Shown in pieces: positions 25,879 through 34,910 of a stretch of DNA of 64,000 bases. This DNA is from CAXXOK01 sp963675365. GTDB taxonomy: Bacteria > Bacillota > Clostridia > Christensenellales > Aristaeellaceae. The stretch covers positions 62,001-126,000 of the forward strand of contig CAXXVA010000003.1 in assembly GCA_963675365.2 (NCBI GenBank). Reading direction: 5' to 3'. The stretch's first letter is position 1; each line of letters opens with the position of its first letter. The notes below the pieces were generated by a model, which made no database searches, was not told the DNA's origin, and was given only the letters and a program-made list of their open reading frames with translations. The position numbers and the translations under genes are program-made.

Positions 25879-26931
25879 TTAGTCGGCCAGCTGGTCTGCC
25901 GTGTAGTAGCCGCTGTCGATCAGCAGTTCGACATAGTTGTTGATGTCTGCAAACAGCGGGGTGGCGTAGTAGGTGGGAACGTCGAGGACGTTGTTGTTGA
26001 CGACAGCGTTGGTCTCAACTTCTTCGCCCGCAAGGATGGAATTGACGATCGTGACCGTACGGGCCGCGAGAATGCGGGTGTCTTTGAAGATGGACATGGA
26101 CTGCAGGCCTTTGAGAATGTTCTTCATGCTGGCGATGTCGCAGTCCTGACCGGTGATGATCGGGTAGCCGGCGCCGGCTTCGAAGCCAGCGGCCACCAGC
26201 GCGTTGGTCGCGCCCTGGGCGGTGGAGTCGTTGGAGCAGAGCACCACATCCAGCGGCGTGCCGTCGGAATAGTAGGCCGCGATGATGTCGTCCATACGGG
26301 CCTGGGCGGTCTCGGTCTTCCAGGACGGGGTGGCGACCTGGTCAAACGAGGTCTGGCCGCTGACGCAGACCAGCTGACCGTTGTCCAGGTACTCCTGCAC
26401 TTTGGACATGGCGCCGTTGAAGAAGTAGGTGGCGTTGTTGTCACCGGGGTCGCCGGCGAGGAACTCGATGTTGAAGGGGCCCGCGCCGCCTGCCAGATCC
26501 AGCGTATCCACGACGTACTGGCCCTGGATTTCGCCAACCTGGAAGTTGTCAAACGTCGCATAGTAGTCTACGGCGTCGGTATCCATGATGATGCGGTCGT
26601 GGCACACGACTTTGACGCCCATGTCTTTGGCGGTGGCAAGCACCGTGCCAAGAGCGGTGGACTCAATCGCGGTGATGACCAGAACATCGCAGCCGTTGAG
26701 CAGCATGGTTTCCAACTGGGCAACCTGGGTGGGCACGTCGTTGTCGCCTGCATACTGCAGTTCAACTTCGTAGCCGGCGGCTTCAAACTGCGCCTGCAGA
26801 TAGTTGCCGTCTTCGTTCCAGCGCTGCAAGCTCTTGGTGGGCATCGAAACGCCGACTTTGGCTGCCATGGCACTGCCGACGGCAGTCATGACAAGCACGA
26901 GGGTCAGTACGAGGGCAAGAACCTTTTTCAT
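25879..26931 (-). CDS. chvE: ChvE-family multiple-sugar-binding protein
   Basis: A 350-residue periplasmic-type binding protein. The signal peptide (KKVLALVLTLVLVMTAVGSAMA) ends in a signal-peptidase-I AxA site, not a lipobox. The mature part begins VGVSMPTKSLQRWNEDGNYL and keeps ChvE blocks: YATFDNFQVGEIQG, GPFNIEFLAGDPGDNNA, TAQARMDDIIAAYY, GQDCDIASMKNIL and SIFKDTRILA. ChvE proteins bind several aldose sugars including xylose, arabinose and glucose. I start at the ATG at 26,931 with AAGGAG 11 bases upstream. First gene of the transporter operon, behind a long leader of about 200 bases with a candidate LacI-type operator. Confidence 0.94.
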   Translation of the reverse strand: MKKVLALVLTLVLVMTAVGSAMAAKVGVSMPTKSLQRWNEDGNYLQAQFEAAGYEVELQYAGDNDVPTQVAQLETMLLNGCDVLVITAIESTALGTVLATAKDMGVKVVCHDRIIMDTDAVDYYATFDNFQVGEIQGQYVVDTLDLAGGAGPFNIEFLAGDPGDNNATYFFNGAMSKVQEYLDNGQLVCVSGQTSFDQVATPSWKTETAQARMDDIIAAYYSDGTPLDVVLCSNDSTAQGATNALVAAGFEAGAGYPIITGQDCDIASMKNILKGLQSMSIFKDTRILAARTVTIVNSILAGEEVETNAVVNNNVLDVPTYYATPLFADINNYVELLIDSGYYTADQLAD

Positions 26932-27001
26932 AGTAGAATACACTCCTTTTTTGTTTTTATTTCGAGACCGCCGCTAGCGGACGGTCCTGAAAACGAAATA
27001 C

Positions 27002-27015
27002 CGTGCTCGAGCACA
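27002..27015. promoter_or_regulatory. Candidate LacI-type operator in the chvE leader
   Basis: Palindrome GTGCTCGAGCAC at 27,003-27,014. It matches, apart from one central base, the palindrome just after the xylA -10 box at 28,456-28,469 (TGTGCTCGCGCACA). It lies about 70 bases before the chvE start and 135 bases after the -10 box at 27,150. Confidence 0.6.
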
Positions 27016-27149
27016 TTTAGACAAAAAAGCAAAACGGGCAAACGCGAATTCTGCCAAAAGGTATCAACAATCATAAAGCGGTGTTCAAAAACCAACAGGA
27101 TGAAAGAATGATTATGTATTCGAAGTCTTTTATACAAGTATGCGACCAC

Positions 27150-27178
27150 ATTGTATCCTAACGCTAAACCATTGTCAA
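27150..27178 (-). promoter_or_regulatory. Promoter of the chvE-mmsA-mmsB operon
   Basis: On the minus strand TTGACA (27,173-27,178), 17-bp spacer and TACAAT (27,150-27,155). No gene lies in the 26,932-27,344 gap; it holds this promoter, the operator palindrome and the regulator promoter. Confidence 0.7.
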
Positions 27179-27284
27179 TAGGGTTTTCAGAATATTATCG
27201 ATCGCGAATAACAGGCCTTGTATCCATATTATGGAAGAAATAACACAGACGTTAGGACGGCCCGGCCCGGCCGGCGCGCGAGAA

Positions 27285-27313
27285 TTGACAATCAGCCCGG
27301 TTAAGACTATGAT
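27285..27313 (+). promoter_or_regulatory. Promoter of the LacI-type regulator gene
   Basis: TTGACA (27,285-27,290), 17-bp spacer, TATGAT (27,308-27,313), some 30 bases before the TTG start. Confidence 0.7.
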
Positions 27314-27344
27314 AGTAGCAATCCAAAACAAGGAGTGTTAGCCT

Positions 27345-28364
27345 TTGACGATCAAGCAGATCGCCGACCTGTGCGGCGTTAGCCGCGGCACGGTCGACCG
27401 TGTGCTCAACGGGCGGGGCAAGGTAAAGCCGGAAACGGAAGAACGCGTACTTCGTACCATCCGGCAGCTTGGCTACACCAAGAATATAGCCGGAAAAGCG
27501 CTGACGATGAAAAAAACGACACCCGTCATCGGCGTCGTGGTATCCAGCGAGAGAAACCCGTTTTTTGACGACGTCATCGAGGGCTTTGAAAAGGCCGAAA
27601 AAGAGCTGACCGACTACGGCGTGACCGTGACGATCAAAACCATGCGCGGGTACGACGTGCAGCGCCAGCTTGAACTGATCGCTGAATTGGAAAAGGCAGG
27701 CGTTTCCGCGCTGGTCATCCAGCCGATCAACGACGCGCGGATCGCCAGGAAGATCAACGACCTTGGAGAAAGCGGTATCCCCACCATCACCGTGAATACG
27801 GACATTGAAAATACCTGCCGCAGCTGCTACGTCGGCTCGGATTACACCGCGGGCGGCGTGACCGCCGCCGGCGTGATGCGTGTCGTGACCGGCGGCCGGG
27901 CAAAGCTTGGCATCGTCACGGGCGTCAGCAGGCTTTTGGGACACGATTTAAGGCGCGAGGGCTTTGAACGGCACATCAAAGCCGTGTGCCCCGATATCAA
28001 AATCGCGGACAGCGCCTCCGCTATGGACGATACGGAGCATTCTTACCGCATGACCATCGCCATGCTCAACCGCAATCCGCAGATCGACGCGATTTTTATC
28101 GTCGCTGCGGGCGCGGAAGGCGTATGCCGCGCCGTGGTGGAAAAAAAGCTGCAGGACGTTATCCGCGTGGTGGCGTTTGATACCATCCCCGCGACCATCA
28201 GCATGATGCGCTCGGGGCTTGTCCGCGCGGTCATCTGCCAGCAGCCGATGCGGCAGGGGCACGATTCGGTAATCGCGGCGTTCGACATCCTGCTGTCGGG
28301 CGTGCCCAAGCAGGGAAACCGCATTATTATGGAACACCAGATCAAGATTTTGGAAAACCTGTAA
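27345..28364 (+). CDS. LacI-family regulator of the pentose module
   Basis: A 339-residue repressor. The N-terminal HTH reads TIKQIADLCGVSRGTVDRVLNGRGKV, followed by the hinge helix region, and residues 60-335 are a ribose-binding-protein-type effector domain (VIGVVVSSERNPFFDDVIEGFE to DSVIAAFDILLSG). That domain type suggests a sugar effector. The start is TTG at 27,345 with AAGGAG 9 bases upstream. It lies between the divergent chvE operon and xylA, so it most likely controls both. Two nearly identical palindromes at 27,002 and 28,456 are its probable operators; LacI-type proteins usually bind a central CG as found here. Effector not known; xylose is a reasonable guess. Confidence 0.9.
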   Translation: MTIKQIADLCGVSRGTVDRVLNGRGKVKPETEERVLRTIRQLGYTKNIAGKALTMKKTTPVIGVVVSSERNPFFDDVIEGFEKAEKELTDYGVTVTIKTMRGYDVQRQLELIAELEKAGVSALVIQPINDARIARKINDLGESGIPTITVNTDIENTCRSCYVGSDYTAGGVTAAGVMRVVTGGRAKLGIVTGVSRLLGHDLRREGFERHIKAVCPDIKIADSASAMDDTEHSYRMTIAMLNRNPQIDAIFIVAAGAEGVCRAVVEKKLQDVIRVVAFDTIPATISMMRSGLVRAVICQQPMRQGHDSVIAAFDILLSGVPKQGNRIIMEHQIKILENL

Positions 28365-28415
28365 TTTTTGTATAGATTGTTCACCTGAATACACCGTATT
28401 TCAGTAATTCTGTTA

Positions 28416-28445
28416 TTGACAAAGAATGACAGAGTGTTGTAAAAT
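28416..28445 (+). promoter_or_regulatory. Promoter of xylA
   Basis: TTGACA (28,416-28,421), 18-bp spacer, TAAAAT (28,440-28,445). The operator palindrome begins 11 bases after the -10 box, covering the expected start of transcription. Confidence 0.65.
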
Positions 28446-28455
28446 TTAGTTAAAG

Positions 28456-28469
28456 TGTGCTCGCGCACA
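28456..28469. promoter_or_regulatory. Candidate LacI-type operator at the xylA start site
   Basis: Perfect 14-bp palindrome TGTGCTCGCGCACA directly after the xylA promoter. Its partner with one central change lies at 27,002-27,015. The position over the transcription start suits repression. Confidence 0.7.
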
Positions 28470-28525
28470 ATTACAATTCTTCGACCATATTATACATGAT
28501 AGCTCCAAAGAGAGGCGGAAAACCC

Positions 28526-29848
28526 ATGGCAGAAATTTTTAAAGGCCTTCCCAAAGTCAAATACGAGGGTGCGGATTCGAAAAACGCATTGTCCTTCAAG
28601 TTCTATGATCCCGATCGCGTCATCCTCGGCAAAAAAATGAGAGAACATTTGCCGTTCGCCTTGGCATGGTGGCATGCGCTTGGCAACGCCGGCAAGGATA
28701 TATTCGGCGACCCCACGGCGGACAAATCCTTCGGTGCGATCAAAACAGGCACGATGGAGCACGCCAAAGCGAAGGTGGACGCGGGCTTTGAATTCATGCA
28801 GAAGCTCGGCATTGAGTACTTCTGCTTCCACGACGTCGACCTGGTTCCCGAGGCGGATACGCTAGAGGAGACCAACGCCCGTCTGGACACGCTGACCGAT
28901 TACATCCTGGTCAAAATGAAGGAGACCGGCATTAAAAACCTGTGGGGCACGGCCAACATGTTTTCAAATCCCCGCTTCATGAACGGCGCGGGGTCCTCCA
29001 ACAGCGTGGATGTGTTCTGCCACGCGGCGGCGCAGATTAAAAAGGCGCTGGATATCACGGTGAAGCTCGGCGGCAAGGGGTATGTGTTCTGGGGCGGCCG
29101 CGAAGGCTACGAAACCCTGCTGAACACCGACGTCAAATTCGAACTGGAAAACATCGCCGCGCTGATGAAGATGGCCGTCGAATACGGCCGGTCCATCGGC
29201 TTCAAGGGCGATTTCTACATTGAGCCCAAGCCCAAGGAACCCATGAAGCACCAGTACGATTACGACGCGGCGACAGCCATCGGTTTCGTGCGTCAGTACG
29301 GGCTGGATAAAGACTTCAAAATGAACATCGAAGCCAACCACGCGACGCTCGCGGGCCATACCTTCCAGCACGACCTGCGCATCGCCGCCGTCAACGGGAT
29401 GCTGGGCTCCGTGGACGCCAACCAGGGCGACCTCCTGCTGGGCTGGGACACCGACGAGTTCCCCTTCAACGTGTATGACACCACGATGTGCATGTACGAA
29501 ATCCTTAAGGCGGGCGGCCTGACCGGCGGTTTGAACTTCGACGCCAAAAACCGCCGCGCGTCCTATACGCTGGAGGATATGTTCGAAGCCTTCATCCTCG
29601 GCATGGATTCCTTCGCGCTGGGGCTGATCAAGGCTGCGGCGATCATCGAGGACGGCCGGATCGACAGCTTTGTTAAAAACCGCTACGAAAGCTACGCCTC
29701 CACCGCGATCGGTAAAAAGATCCGCGCGGGCGAGGCGACGCTGGAAGAGTGCGCGGCCATCGGCGTCAATAACGGCTCCGCGGCCCTGCCCGGCAGCGGC
29801 AAGCAGGAGCATCTGGAAAACGTCGTCAATCAAATTCTTTTTAAGTAA
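28526..29848 (+). CDS. xylA: Xylose isomerase
   Basis: A 440-residue enzyme converting D-xylose to D-xylulose. It is a class II isomerase of normal length. The catalytic histidine is in YFCFHDVDLVPE, metal ligands are in FYIEPKPKEPMKHQYDYD and MNIEANHATLAGHTFQHD, and LGSVDANQGDLLLGWDTDEFP supplies more of the site. I start at MAEIFKG (28,526) with GAGGCGG upstream; an earlier in-frame ATG would lie in the operator region. It is followed by a 250-bp foldback and then xylB. Confidence 0.97.
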   Translation: MAEIFKGLPKVKYEGADSKNALSFKFYDPDRVILGKKMREHLPFALAWWHALGNAGKDIFGDPTADKSFGAIKTGTMEHAKAKVDAGFEFMQKLGIEYFCFHDVDLVPEADTLEETNARLDTLTDYILVKMKETGIKNLWGTANMFSNPRFMNGAGSSNSVDVFCHAAAQIKKALDITVKLGGKGYVFWGGREGYETLLNTDVKFELENIAALMKMAVEYGRSIGFKGDFYIEPKPKEPMKHQYDYDAATAIGFVRQYGLDKDFKMNIEANHATLAGHTFQHDLRIAAVNGMLGSVDANQGDLLLGWDTDEFPFNVYDTTMCMYEILKAGGLTGGLNFDAKNRRASYTLEDMFEAFILGMDSFALGLIKAAAIIEDGRIDSFVKNRYESYASTAIGKKIRAGEATLEECAAIGVNNGSAALPGSGKQEHLENVVNQILFK

Positions 29849-30098
29849 AGCGCTGACGAAATCAACATTCACGCTTGCGGCGACATGGAACGGCATCTTT
29901 GCATTTATCAAACCTTGACGTAGCGCTGCTACTACGGGCTACGGCCTCGCCTCTCGCTTCGCTTATGCGAGGCTACGCGCTTCATTGCTTTCAGCAATTT
30001 CTGGCGCTAGTCGGCAGAGCCTCCCTTTCCGGTTTTCTTCATTCAAATTTGCCATGCCCTGCCGTCGCAAGCGTAAACGCGACTTCATCAGCGCTTCA
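29848..30098. repeat. 250-bp foldback (imperfect terminal inverted repeats) between xylA and xylB
   Basis: The left arm 29,848-29,881 and the reverse complement of the right arm 30,063-30,098 align over about 34 bases with one indel and roughly seven changes; shared blocks are AAGCGCTGA and ACGCTTGCG. Inside lies another hairpin, GCCTCGC/GCGAGGC near 29,942-29,972. No reading frame in it looks like a gene. It starts at the last base of the xylA stop codon. It may be a MITE-like insertion or a structured RNA spacer that sets the xylA:xylB ratio. Confidence 0.6.
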
Positions 30099-30141
30099 CC
30101 GGTTTAAATAAAAGTTGTTTGTGAAGATTGAGGAGAACACC

Positions 30142-31668
30142 ATGAGCGACAAGTACCTGCTGGGGATCGATCTGGGCACCAGCGGCACCAAGACCGTCCT
30201 GTTTCACCAGGACGGTTCGGTTGTTGCGTCTTCCACCGTGGAATACCCGCTGAGCCAGCCGGAAAACGGCTGGGCGGAGCAGGCGCCCGAGGATTGGTGG
30301 AACGCCGCCGTGCAGACCATCTCCGCGGTGCTGCGCAAGTCCGCCGTCAACCCCGCCGATATTGCGGGGCTGGGCATTTCCGGCCAGATGCACGGGCTGG
30401 TGATGCTGGACGAAAAAGGCGAGGTTTTGCGCCCGTGCATTATCTGGGCAGATCAGCGCACCGGTAAAGAGTGCGAGGAGATTACCGAGATCATCGGAGC
30501 CGAGCGCCTGATCGAGATCACCGCCAACCCCGCGCTGACGGGCTTTACGGCGGGCAAGATCCGCTGGGTGCAAAAGCACCAGCCGGAGATTTACGCAAAG
30601 TGCCGCCATATCCTGCTTCCGAAGGATTATCTGAGATATATGCTGACGGGCGATTTCGCCACCGAAGTCAGCGACGCCAGCGGCATGCAGCTTCTGGACG
30701 TCCCCAACCGCTGCTGGAGCGACGAGGTGCTCCAAAAGCTCGGCATTGATAAGTCCTATCTGGGCAAGGTGTACGAAAGCCCCGAGGTGACCGGCCACAT
30801 CAGCGCGTTTGCGTCCAAGCTCACCGGCCTTTCCGAAAACACCCTGGTCGTTGGCGGCGCGGGCGACAACGCCGCGGCGGCCGTGGGCACGGGCATTGTG
30901 GCGGATGGACGGGCGTTTACCACCATCGGTACCTCCGGCGTGGTGTTTGCGCATACCGACACCCTGGCGATCGATCCCAAAGGCCGCGTGCACACGTTCT
31001 GCTGCGCCGTGCCCGGCGCGTGGCATGTGATGGGCGTGATGCAGTCGGCGGGTTTGTCGCTGAAATGGTTCCGCGATAATTTCTGCACCTCGGAAATGGA
31101 AACCGCGTCCCTGATGGACGTCGATCCCTATCAACTGATGGATATGGAAGTGCAGAAAGCGCCGATCGGCGCCAACCGCCTGTTCTACCTGCCTTACCTG
31201 ATGGGCGAGCGCACCCCGCACCTGGACCCCGACTGCCGGGGCGTGTTCTTCGGCCTTTCGGCTATGCATACCAAGCTGGATCTGATGCGCGCGGTGTACG
31301 AGGGCGTTGCCTATGCCTTGAACGACAGCCTGAGCGTGCTGGACGAGATGGGCGTGAAACCTGCGCAGATGCTGGCAACCGGCGGCGGCGGCCGCTCGAA
31401 GGTCTGGCGGCAGATGCTGGCGGACGTGTTCGACTGCAAGGTCGTGACCACCACCTCCAAGGAAGGCCCCGCGCTGGGCGTGGCGATCCTGGCGGGTGTG
31501 GGCGCGGGTCTGTACCCTTCGGTACGGGAAGCCTGCGACAGGATGATTAAAATCGGCGGCGAACAGCTGCCCGTCAAGGAAAACCAGCCCCTGTACAAAA
31601 AGGGCTATGAACAATATGTGAAGCTCTATCCCGATATGAAAAACGCGTTCAAACGACTGGTAGAGTGA
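30142..31668 (+). CDS. xylB: Xylulokinase
   Basis: A 508-residue FGGY kinase phosphorylating D-xylulose. N-terminal phosphate loop YLLGIDLGTSGTKTVLF, then the substrate segment GISGQMHGLVMLDE with PCIIWADQRT, second ATP motif GGAGDNAAAAVGTG, and the C-terminal ATP-site block LATGGGGRSKVWRQMLADVF. The length is normal for XylB. The start is the ATG at 30,142 behind TGAGGAG. With xylA it feeds the pentose phosphate pathway. A terminator-like hairpin follows at 31,693. Confidence 0.96.
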   Translation: MSDKYLLGIDLGTSGTKTVLFHQDGSVVASSTVEYPLSQPENGWAEQAPEDWWNAAVQTISAVLRKSAVNPADIAGLGISGQMHGLVMLDEKGEVLRPCIIWADQRTGKECEEITEIIGAERLIEITANPALTGFTAGKIRWVQKHQPEIYAKCRHILLPKDYLRYMLTGDFATEVSDASGMQLLDVPNRCWSDEVLQKLGIDKSYLGKVYESPEVTGHISAFASKLTGLSENTLVVGGAGDNAAAAVGTGIVADGRAFTTIGTSGVVFAHTDTLAIDPKGRVHTFCCAVPGAWHVMGVMQSAGLSLKWFRDNFCTSEMETASLMDVDPYQLMDMEVQKAPIGANRLFYLPYLMGERTPHLDPDCRGVFFGLSAMHTKLDLMRAVYEGVAYALNDSLSVLDEMGVKPAQMLATGGGGRSKVWRQMLADVFDCKVVTTTSKEGPALGVAILAGVGAGLYPSVREACDRMIKIGGEQLPVKENQPLYKKGYEQYVKLYPDMKNAFKRLVE

Positions 31669-31692
31669 TTCCTCCTTTCTCCTTTCTTTGAA

Positions 31693-31729
31693 GGAAGCAA
31701 GCCTGAAACGGCTTGCTTTCTTCCGTTTT
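31693..31729 (+). terminator. Terminator of the xylA-xylB transcript
   Basis: GAAGCAAGCC (31,694-31,703), loop TGAAAC, GGCTTGCTTTC (31,710-31,720) followed by TTCCGTTTT. Confidence 0.65.
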
Positions 31730-31773
31730 ACAGTATACGGTGGAGTGGCAGACAATAAACAGCGGAGGACACA

Positions 31774-32406
31774 ATGCTCAACAGCCATGGCTTTGACCTC
31801 TGGGCGGGCGAGTACGACCAAAGCGTAAGTGAAGCCGACCAAAAAGGCGAGTATCCCTTCGCCGGGTATGCGGCCCTGATGAACGCCGTTTACGGAACGG
31901 TGATGCGGAGCGTGCCCGCGACCGTGCTGGACGTGGGAATCGGCACTGCGCTTTTATCCAAGAAACTATACGACGCGGGCTGCACGATCACGGGGCTTGA
32001 CTTCTCCGCCGAGATGCTGCAAAAAGCGCGGAACAAAATGCCGGACGCGCGGCTGATCTGCTGGGATTTCACCCGGGGTGTGCCGCCGCAGATTCAAACG
32101 GAACGCTACGACTTCATTATCAGCACCTATGCGCTGCACCATCTGTCGTATGAAGCTCAGGCGGAGTTCATCCGAGCGCTTTTACACCACTTGGAGCCGA
32201 AGGGGCGCATGCTGATCGGGGACGTGTGCTTTGAAACAAGGGAAAATCTGGACGCTTGCAGACGATCCAGCGGAAAATACTGGGATGACGAGGAATACTA
32301 CATCGTGTTCTCCGAACTGCAGGGAAAGCTTTCCGGTTATCGCGCTTCATTCGATTCATTTTCATTGTGTGCGGGTATGATTGAGATCGCGAACGATACG
32401 GCGTAA
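31774..32406 (+). CDS. Class I SAM-dependent methyltransferase (YrrT-like)
   Basis: A 210-residue Rossmann-fold methyltransferase: motif I VLDVGIGTALLSKKLYDAGC near residue 49, acidic loop GLDFSAEML, and the post-motif YDFIISTYALHHLSYEAQAEFI. The N-terminal FDLWAGEYDQSV is the start seen in YrrT-type enzymes. The substrate is unknown. GCGGAGG precedes the ATG. It stands alone between the xyl operon and the next promoter; the terminator before it and a promoter at 32,444 make it a single-gene unit. Confidence 0.85.
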   Translation: MLNSHGFDLWAGEYDQSVSEADQKGEYPFAGYAALMNAVYGTVMRSVPATVLDVGIGTALLSKKLYDAGCTITGLDFSAEMLQKARNKMPDARLICWDFTRGVPPQIQTERYDFIISTYALHHLSYEAQAEFIRALLHHLEPKGRMLIGDVCFETRENLDACRRSSGKYWDDEEYYIVFSELQGKLSGYRASFDSFSLCAGMIEIANDTA

Positions 32407-32443
32407 GCAGCGCGGCGAATGCGTGATTCATGGAATACCATGC

Positions 32444-32472
32444 TTGTTCACCGCCATGCAATTTGGTATAAT
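32444..32472 (+). promoter_or_regulatory. Promoter of the EEP hydrolase-guanine deaminase pair
   Basis: TTGTTC (32,444-32,449), 17-bp spacer, TATAAT (32,467-32,472), about 38 bases before the start at 32,511. Confidence 0.6.
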
Positions 32473-32510
32473 CAAACGGTCAAACGACACAATAGGGAAG
32501 GGGCGGTTGT

Positions 32511-33578
32511 ATGCGCGGCCTGTTACGGGTGCTCTTAACGCTGCTTTTAATCATCGTGATTCTGGCGGCGGCGCTGCTTGCGTGGCTTTGGATTGCGGAA
32601 TACCGCCCGGCCGCCGAGGAGACTGTTTCCGCCACGGCGGGCCTGAAGCATGATTTCGTCCAAGTGGGAATGACTTACCATATCGTGACCCTGAACGCAG
32701 GTTACGGCGGGCTTGACCGCACGCAGGACTTTTTTATGGACGGCGGCAAGGGCGTAGCGCCCAAGGATCGGGCCGAGGTGGAAGATAACCTGGCCGGGAT
32801 GCTCAGCGCACTGTTCAGCCAAAAGGCGGACCTGGTGCTCTTGCAGGAAGTAGACGTCAATTCAAGCCGCAGCTATTCCATCGACGAGGCGGAATATTTC
32901 ACACGCGGGCTTTCGATGGGAAAGGCTTTTGCGTATAATTTCAAGGTGCCCTTCGTTCCGTTCCCCATTCCGCCCATCGGCAGGGTGGAAAGCGGACTGT
33001 TGACGCTTTCGAACTTGAAGGTGGAAAGCGCGCATCGCGTGTCGCTGCCAAACGCGCATTCCTGGCCGATCAGCCTGGCCAACCTCAAGCGCTGCCTGCT
33101 GGTGGAGCGTTTGCCCATTGACGAATCCGATCAGCAACTGGTGCTGATCAACCTGCACCTGGAGGCCTATACCTCCGGCGAGCAGCGGCAAAAACAACTG
33201 GATCAGCTGTTCTCACTGATGGAGGAAGAGCTGAAAAAGGGCAATTACGTCATCGCGGGCGGTGATTTCAACGCGCAGTTCCCCGGCGCGGAAGACCTGT
33301 ATCCCATCACCGAGGAGAACGTATGGCTGCCGGGAGACCTGCGCATGAGCGACCTGCCCGGCGGATTTTCCTTTGCCTACGATCTGACCGTGCCCACCTG
33401 CCGGTCGCTGGATAAGGTATACCTCGGCGATCGCACGGAGCAGGTGATGTACGTAATCGACGGCTATATCGTATCCGACAACATCAAGGTCAACGGCGTG
33501 GAAACCGTCGACCTGAACTTCCAGTATACCGATCACCAGCCCGTGGTGATGGATTTCACCTTAAAGCCATATGAATAA
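32511..33578 (+). CDS. Membrane-anchored endonuclease/exonuclease/phosphatase-family protein
   Basis: A 355-residue protein with an N-terminal signal-anchor (VLLTLLLIIVILAAALLAWLWIA). The EEP fold follows: IVTLNAGYGG, LVLLQEVDVNSSRS with the metal-binding Glu, LINLHLEAYTSGEQR, VIAGGDFNAQF and the final YTDHQPVVMDF with the catalytic DH. Such enzymes cut nucleic acids, inositol phosphates or sphingomyelin; the extracytoplasmic position argues for a lipid, sugar-phosphate or nucleic acid outside the cell, but the sequence does not say which. It overlaps the guanine deaminase gene by eight bases. Confidence 0.85.
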   Translation: MRGLLRVLLTLLLIIVILAAALLAWLWIAEYRPAAEETVSATAGLKHDFVQVGMTYHIVTLNAGYGGLDRTQDFFMDGGKGVAPKDRAEVEDNLAGMLSALFSQKADLVLLQEVDVNSSRSYSIDEAEYFTRGLSMGKAFAYNFKVPFVPFPIPPIGRVESGLLTLSNLKVESAHRVSLPNAHSWPISLANLKRCLLVERLPIDESDQQLVLINLHLEAYTSGEQRQKQLDQLFSLMEEELKKGNYVIAGGDFNAQFPGAEDLYPITEENVWLPGDLRMSDLPGGFSFAYDLTVPTCRSLDKVYLGDRTEQVMYVIDGYIVSDNIKVNGVETVDLNFQYTDHQPVVMDFTLKPYE

Positions 33579-34836
33579 CAGCTTTGTACTCAAAGGCCAC
33601 ATCGTCTGGTGCGATACGCCCGACCATATCGAAACCATCCCGCACGGCTATTTGGTGTGCGAGGACGGCGTCTGCACGGGCGTTTTCAAGGAAATCCCCG
33701 AGCGCTTTCAAAGCCTGCCCTTCAAGGATTACTCCGGCCGGCTGGTGCTGCCGGCGTTATACGACCTGCACCTGCACGCGCCGCAGTTTGCCTATCGCGG
33801 GCTTGGCATGGACCTGGAGCTGATCGACTGGCTGAAAGCCTACGCTTTCCCTGAGGAAGCGAAGTACGCGGACCTTGCCTATGCCGGGCGGGCGTATACC
33901 GCGTTCACGGAGGCGCTGAAAACAAGCTTCACCGCGCGCTTTTGCTGCTTCGCCACGCTGCACGCGCCCGCGACGCTTTTGCTTGCGGAATACCTGGAGG
34001 CTTCCGGCCTGCAGGGCTACGTGGGGAAGCTCAACATGGACCGCAACGCCCCCAGCGATCTGTGCGAGCTTTCGGCCGACCGCGCGGCGGAGGACACCGA
34101 AGCCTGGATTCAGGCGATGCAGGAGCGCTTTACCCGCATCAAGCCCATCATCACGCCCCGCTTTGTGCCCTCCTGCACGGACTCGCTGATGGGTAAGCTG
34201 CAAACGCTGATGGAAAAATACGGCGTTCCCGCCCAGTCGCACCTGTCCGAGACGCGCGACGAAATCGCCTGGGTGAAACGCCTGAGCCCCGATACCAAAT
34301 CCTATGCCGACGCGTACGACCGCTACGGAATGCTGGAAAACGCCGTGATGGCGCACGTCGTGTACCCAGAGGACTCGGAGATCGAACTGCTCAAACAGCG
34401 CGGCACGCTGGTGGCGCACTGCCCGTCCAGTAACGCAAACCTCCGTTCCGGTATCGCGCCGGTGCGCAGGCTTCTGTCGGCGGGCGTCTGGATGGGCCTC
34501 GGCAGCGATGTGGCGGGCGGGGAGAGCATCGATATGCTCCGCATCGTAACCAACGCCGTGCAGTTTTCAAAGCTTTACTGGCGCATGGTGGAACCCAAGG
34601 AACCCGCGCTCACCTTCCCGGAGGTGTTTTATATGGCCACCAAGGGCGGCGGCAGCTTTTTCGGCAAGTGCGGCAGCTTTGAGGAAGGGTACAGGTTCGA
34701 CGCGCTGGTGCTGGACGACACCAAACTCCGCACCACAGTGGATCTCACCGTACCCCAACGTCTGGAACGCGCGCTGTACCTCTCCGGCGATCTGAAACTG
34801 GTGCAGAAGTTCGTGGACGGGAAAGAGATTTTATAG
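33571..34836 (+). CDS. guaD: Guanine deaminase
   Basis: A 421-residue amidohydrolase turning guanine into xanthine and ammonia. The metal site starts YDLHLHAPQFAYRGLGMDLELIDWL, the guanine-deaminase form of the HxH motif. Later ligands are in SHLSETRDEIAWV, AHVVYPEDSEI and GLGSDVAGGES, and the ring-binding RFVPSCTDSLM block is present. The length is usual for the family. The ribosome site is weak, fitting translation coupled to the overlapping upstream gene. This suggests purine salvage linked to the EEP enzyme, which might release nucleobases or nucleotides. Confidence 0.92.
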   Translation: MNNSFVLKGHIVWCDTPDHIETIPHGYLVCEDGVCTGVFKEIPERFQSLPFKDYSGRLVLPALYDLHLHAPQFAYRGLGMDLELIDWLKAYAFPEEAKYADLAYAGRAYTAFTEALKTSFTARFCCFATLHAPATLLLAEYLEASGLQGYVGKLNMDRNAPSDLCELSADRAAEDTEAWIQAMQERFTRIKPIITPRFVPSCTDSLMGKLQTLMEKYGVPAQSHLSETRDEIAWVKRLSPDTKSYADAYDRYGMLENAVMAHVVYPEDSEIELLKQRGTLVAHCPSSNANLRSGIAPVRRLLSAGVWMGLGSDVAGGESIDMLRIVTNAVQFSKLYWRMVEPKEPALTFPEVFYMATKGGGSFFGKCGSFEEGYRFDALVLDDTKLRTTVDLTVPQRLERALYLSGDLKLVQKFVDGKEIL

Positions 34837-34910
34837 TCCTGTATCCGCCGCGTACGGAAAACAAAAAAGTTAAGAAAAAGTCGCTTTTGTGAAGCAAAGC
34901 GCTAAAGAAG

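Noticed and set aside
30088..31842. A 584-residue frame antisense to xylB
   Set aside because: Long antisense frames are common in GC-rich genes; the translation is His/Gln/Arg-rich and resembles no family, while xylB is unambiguous.
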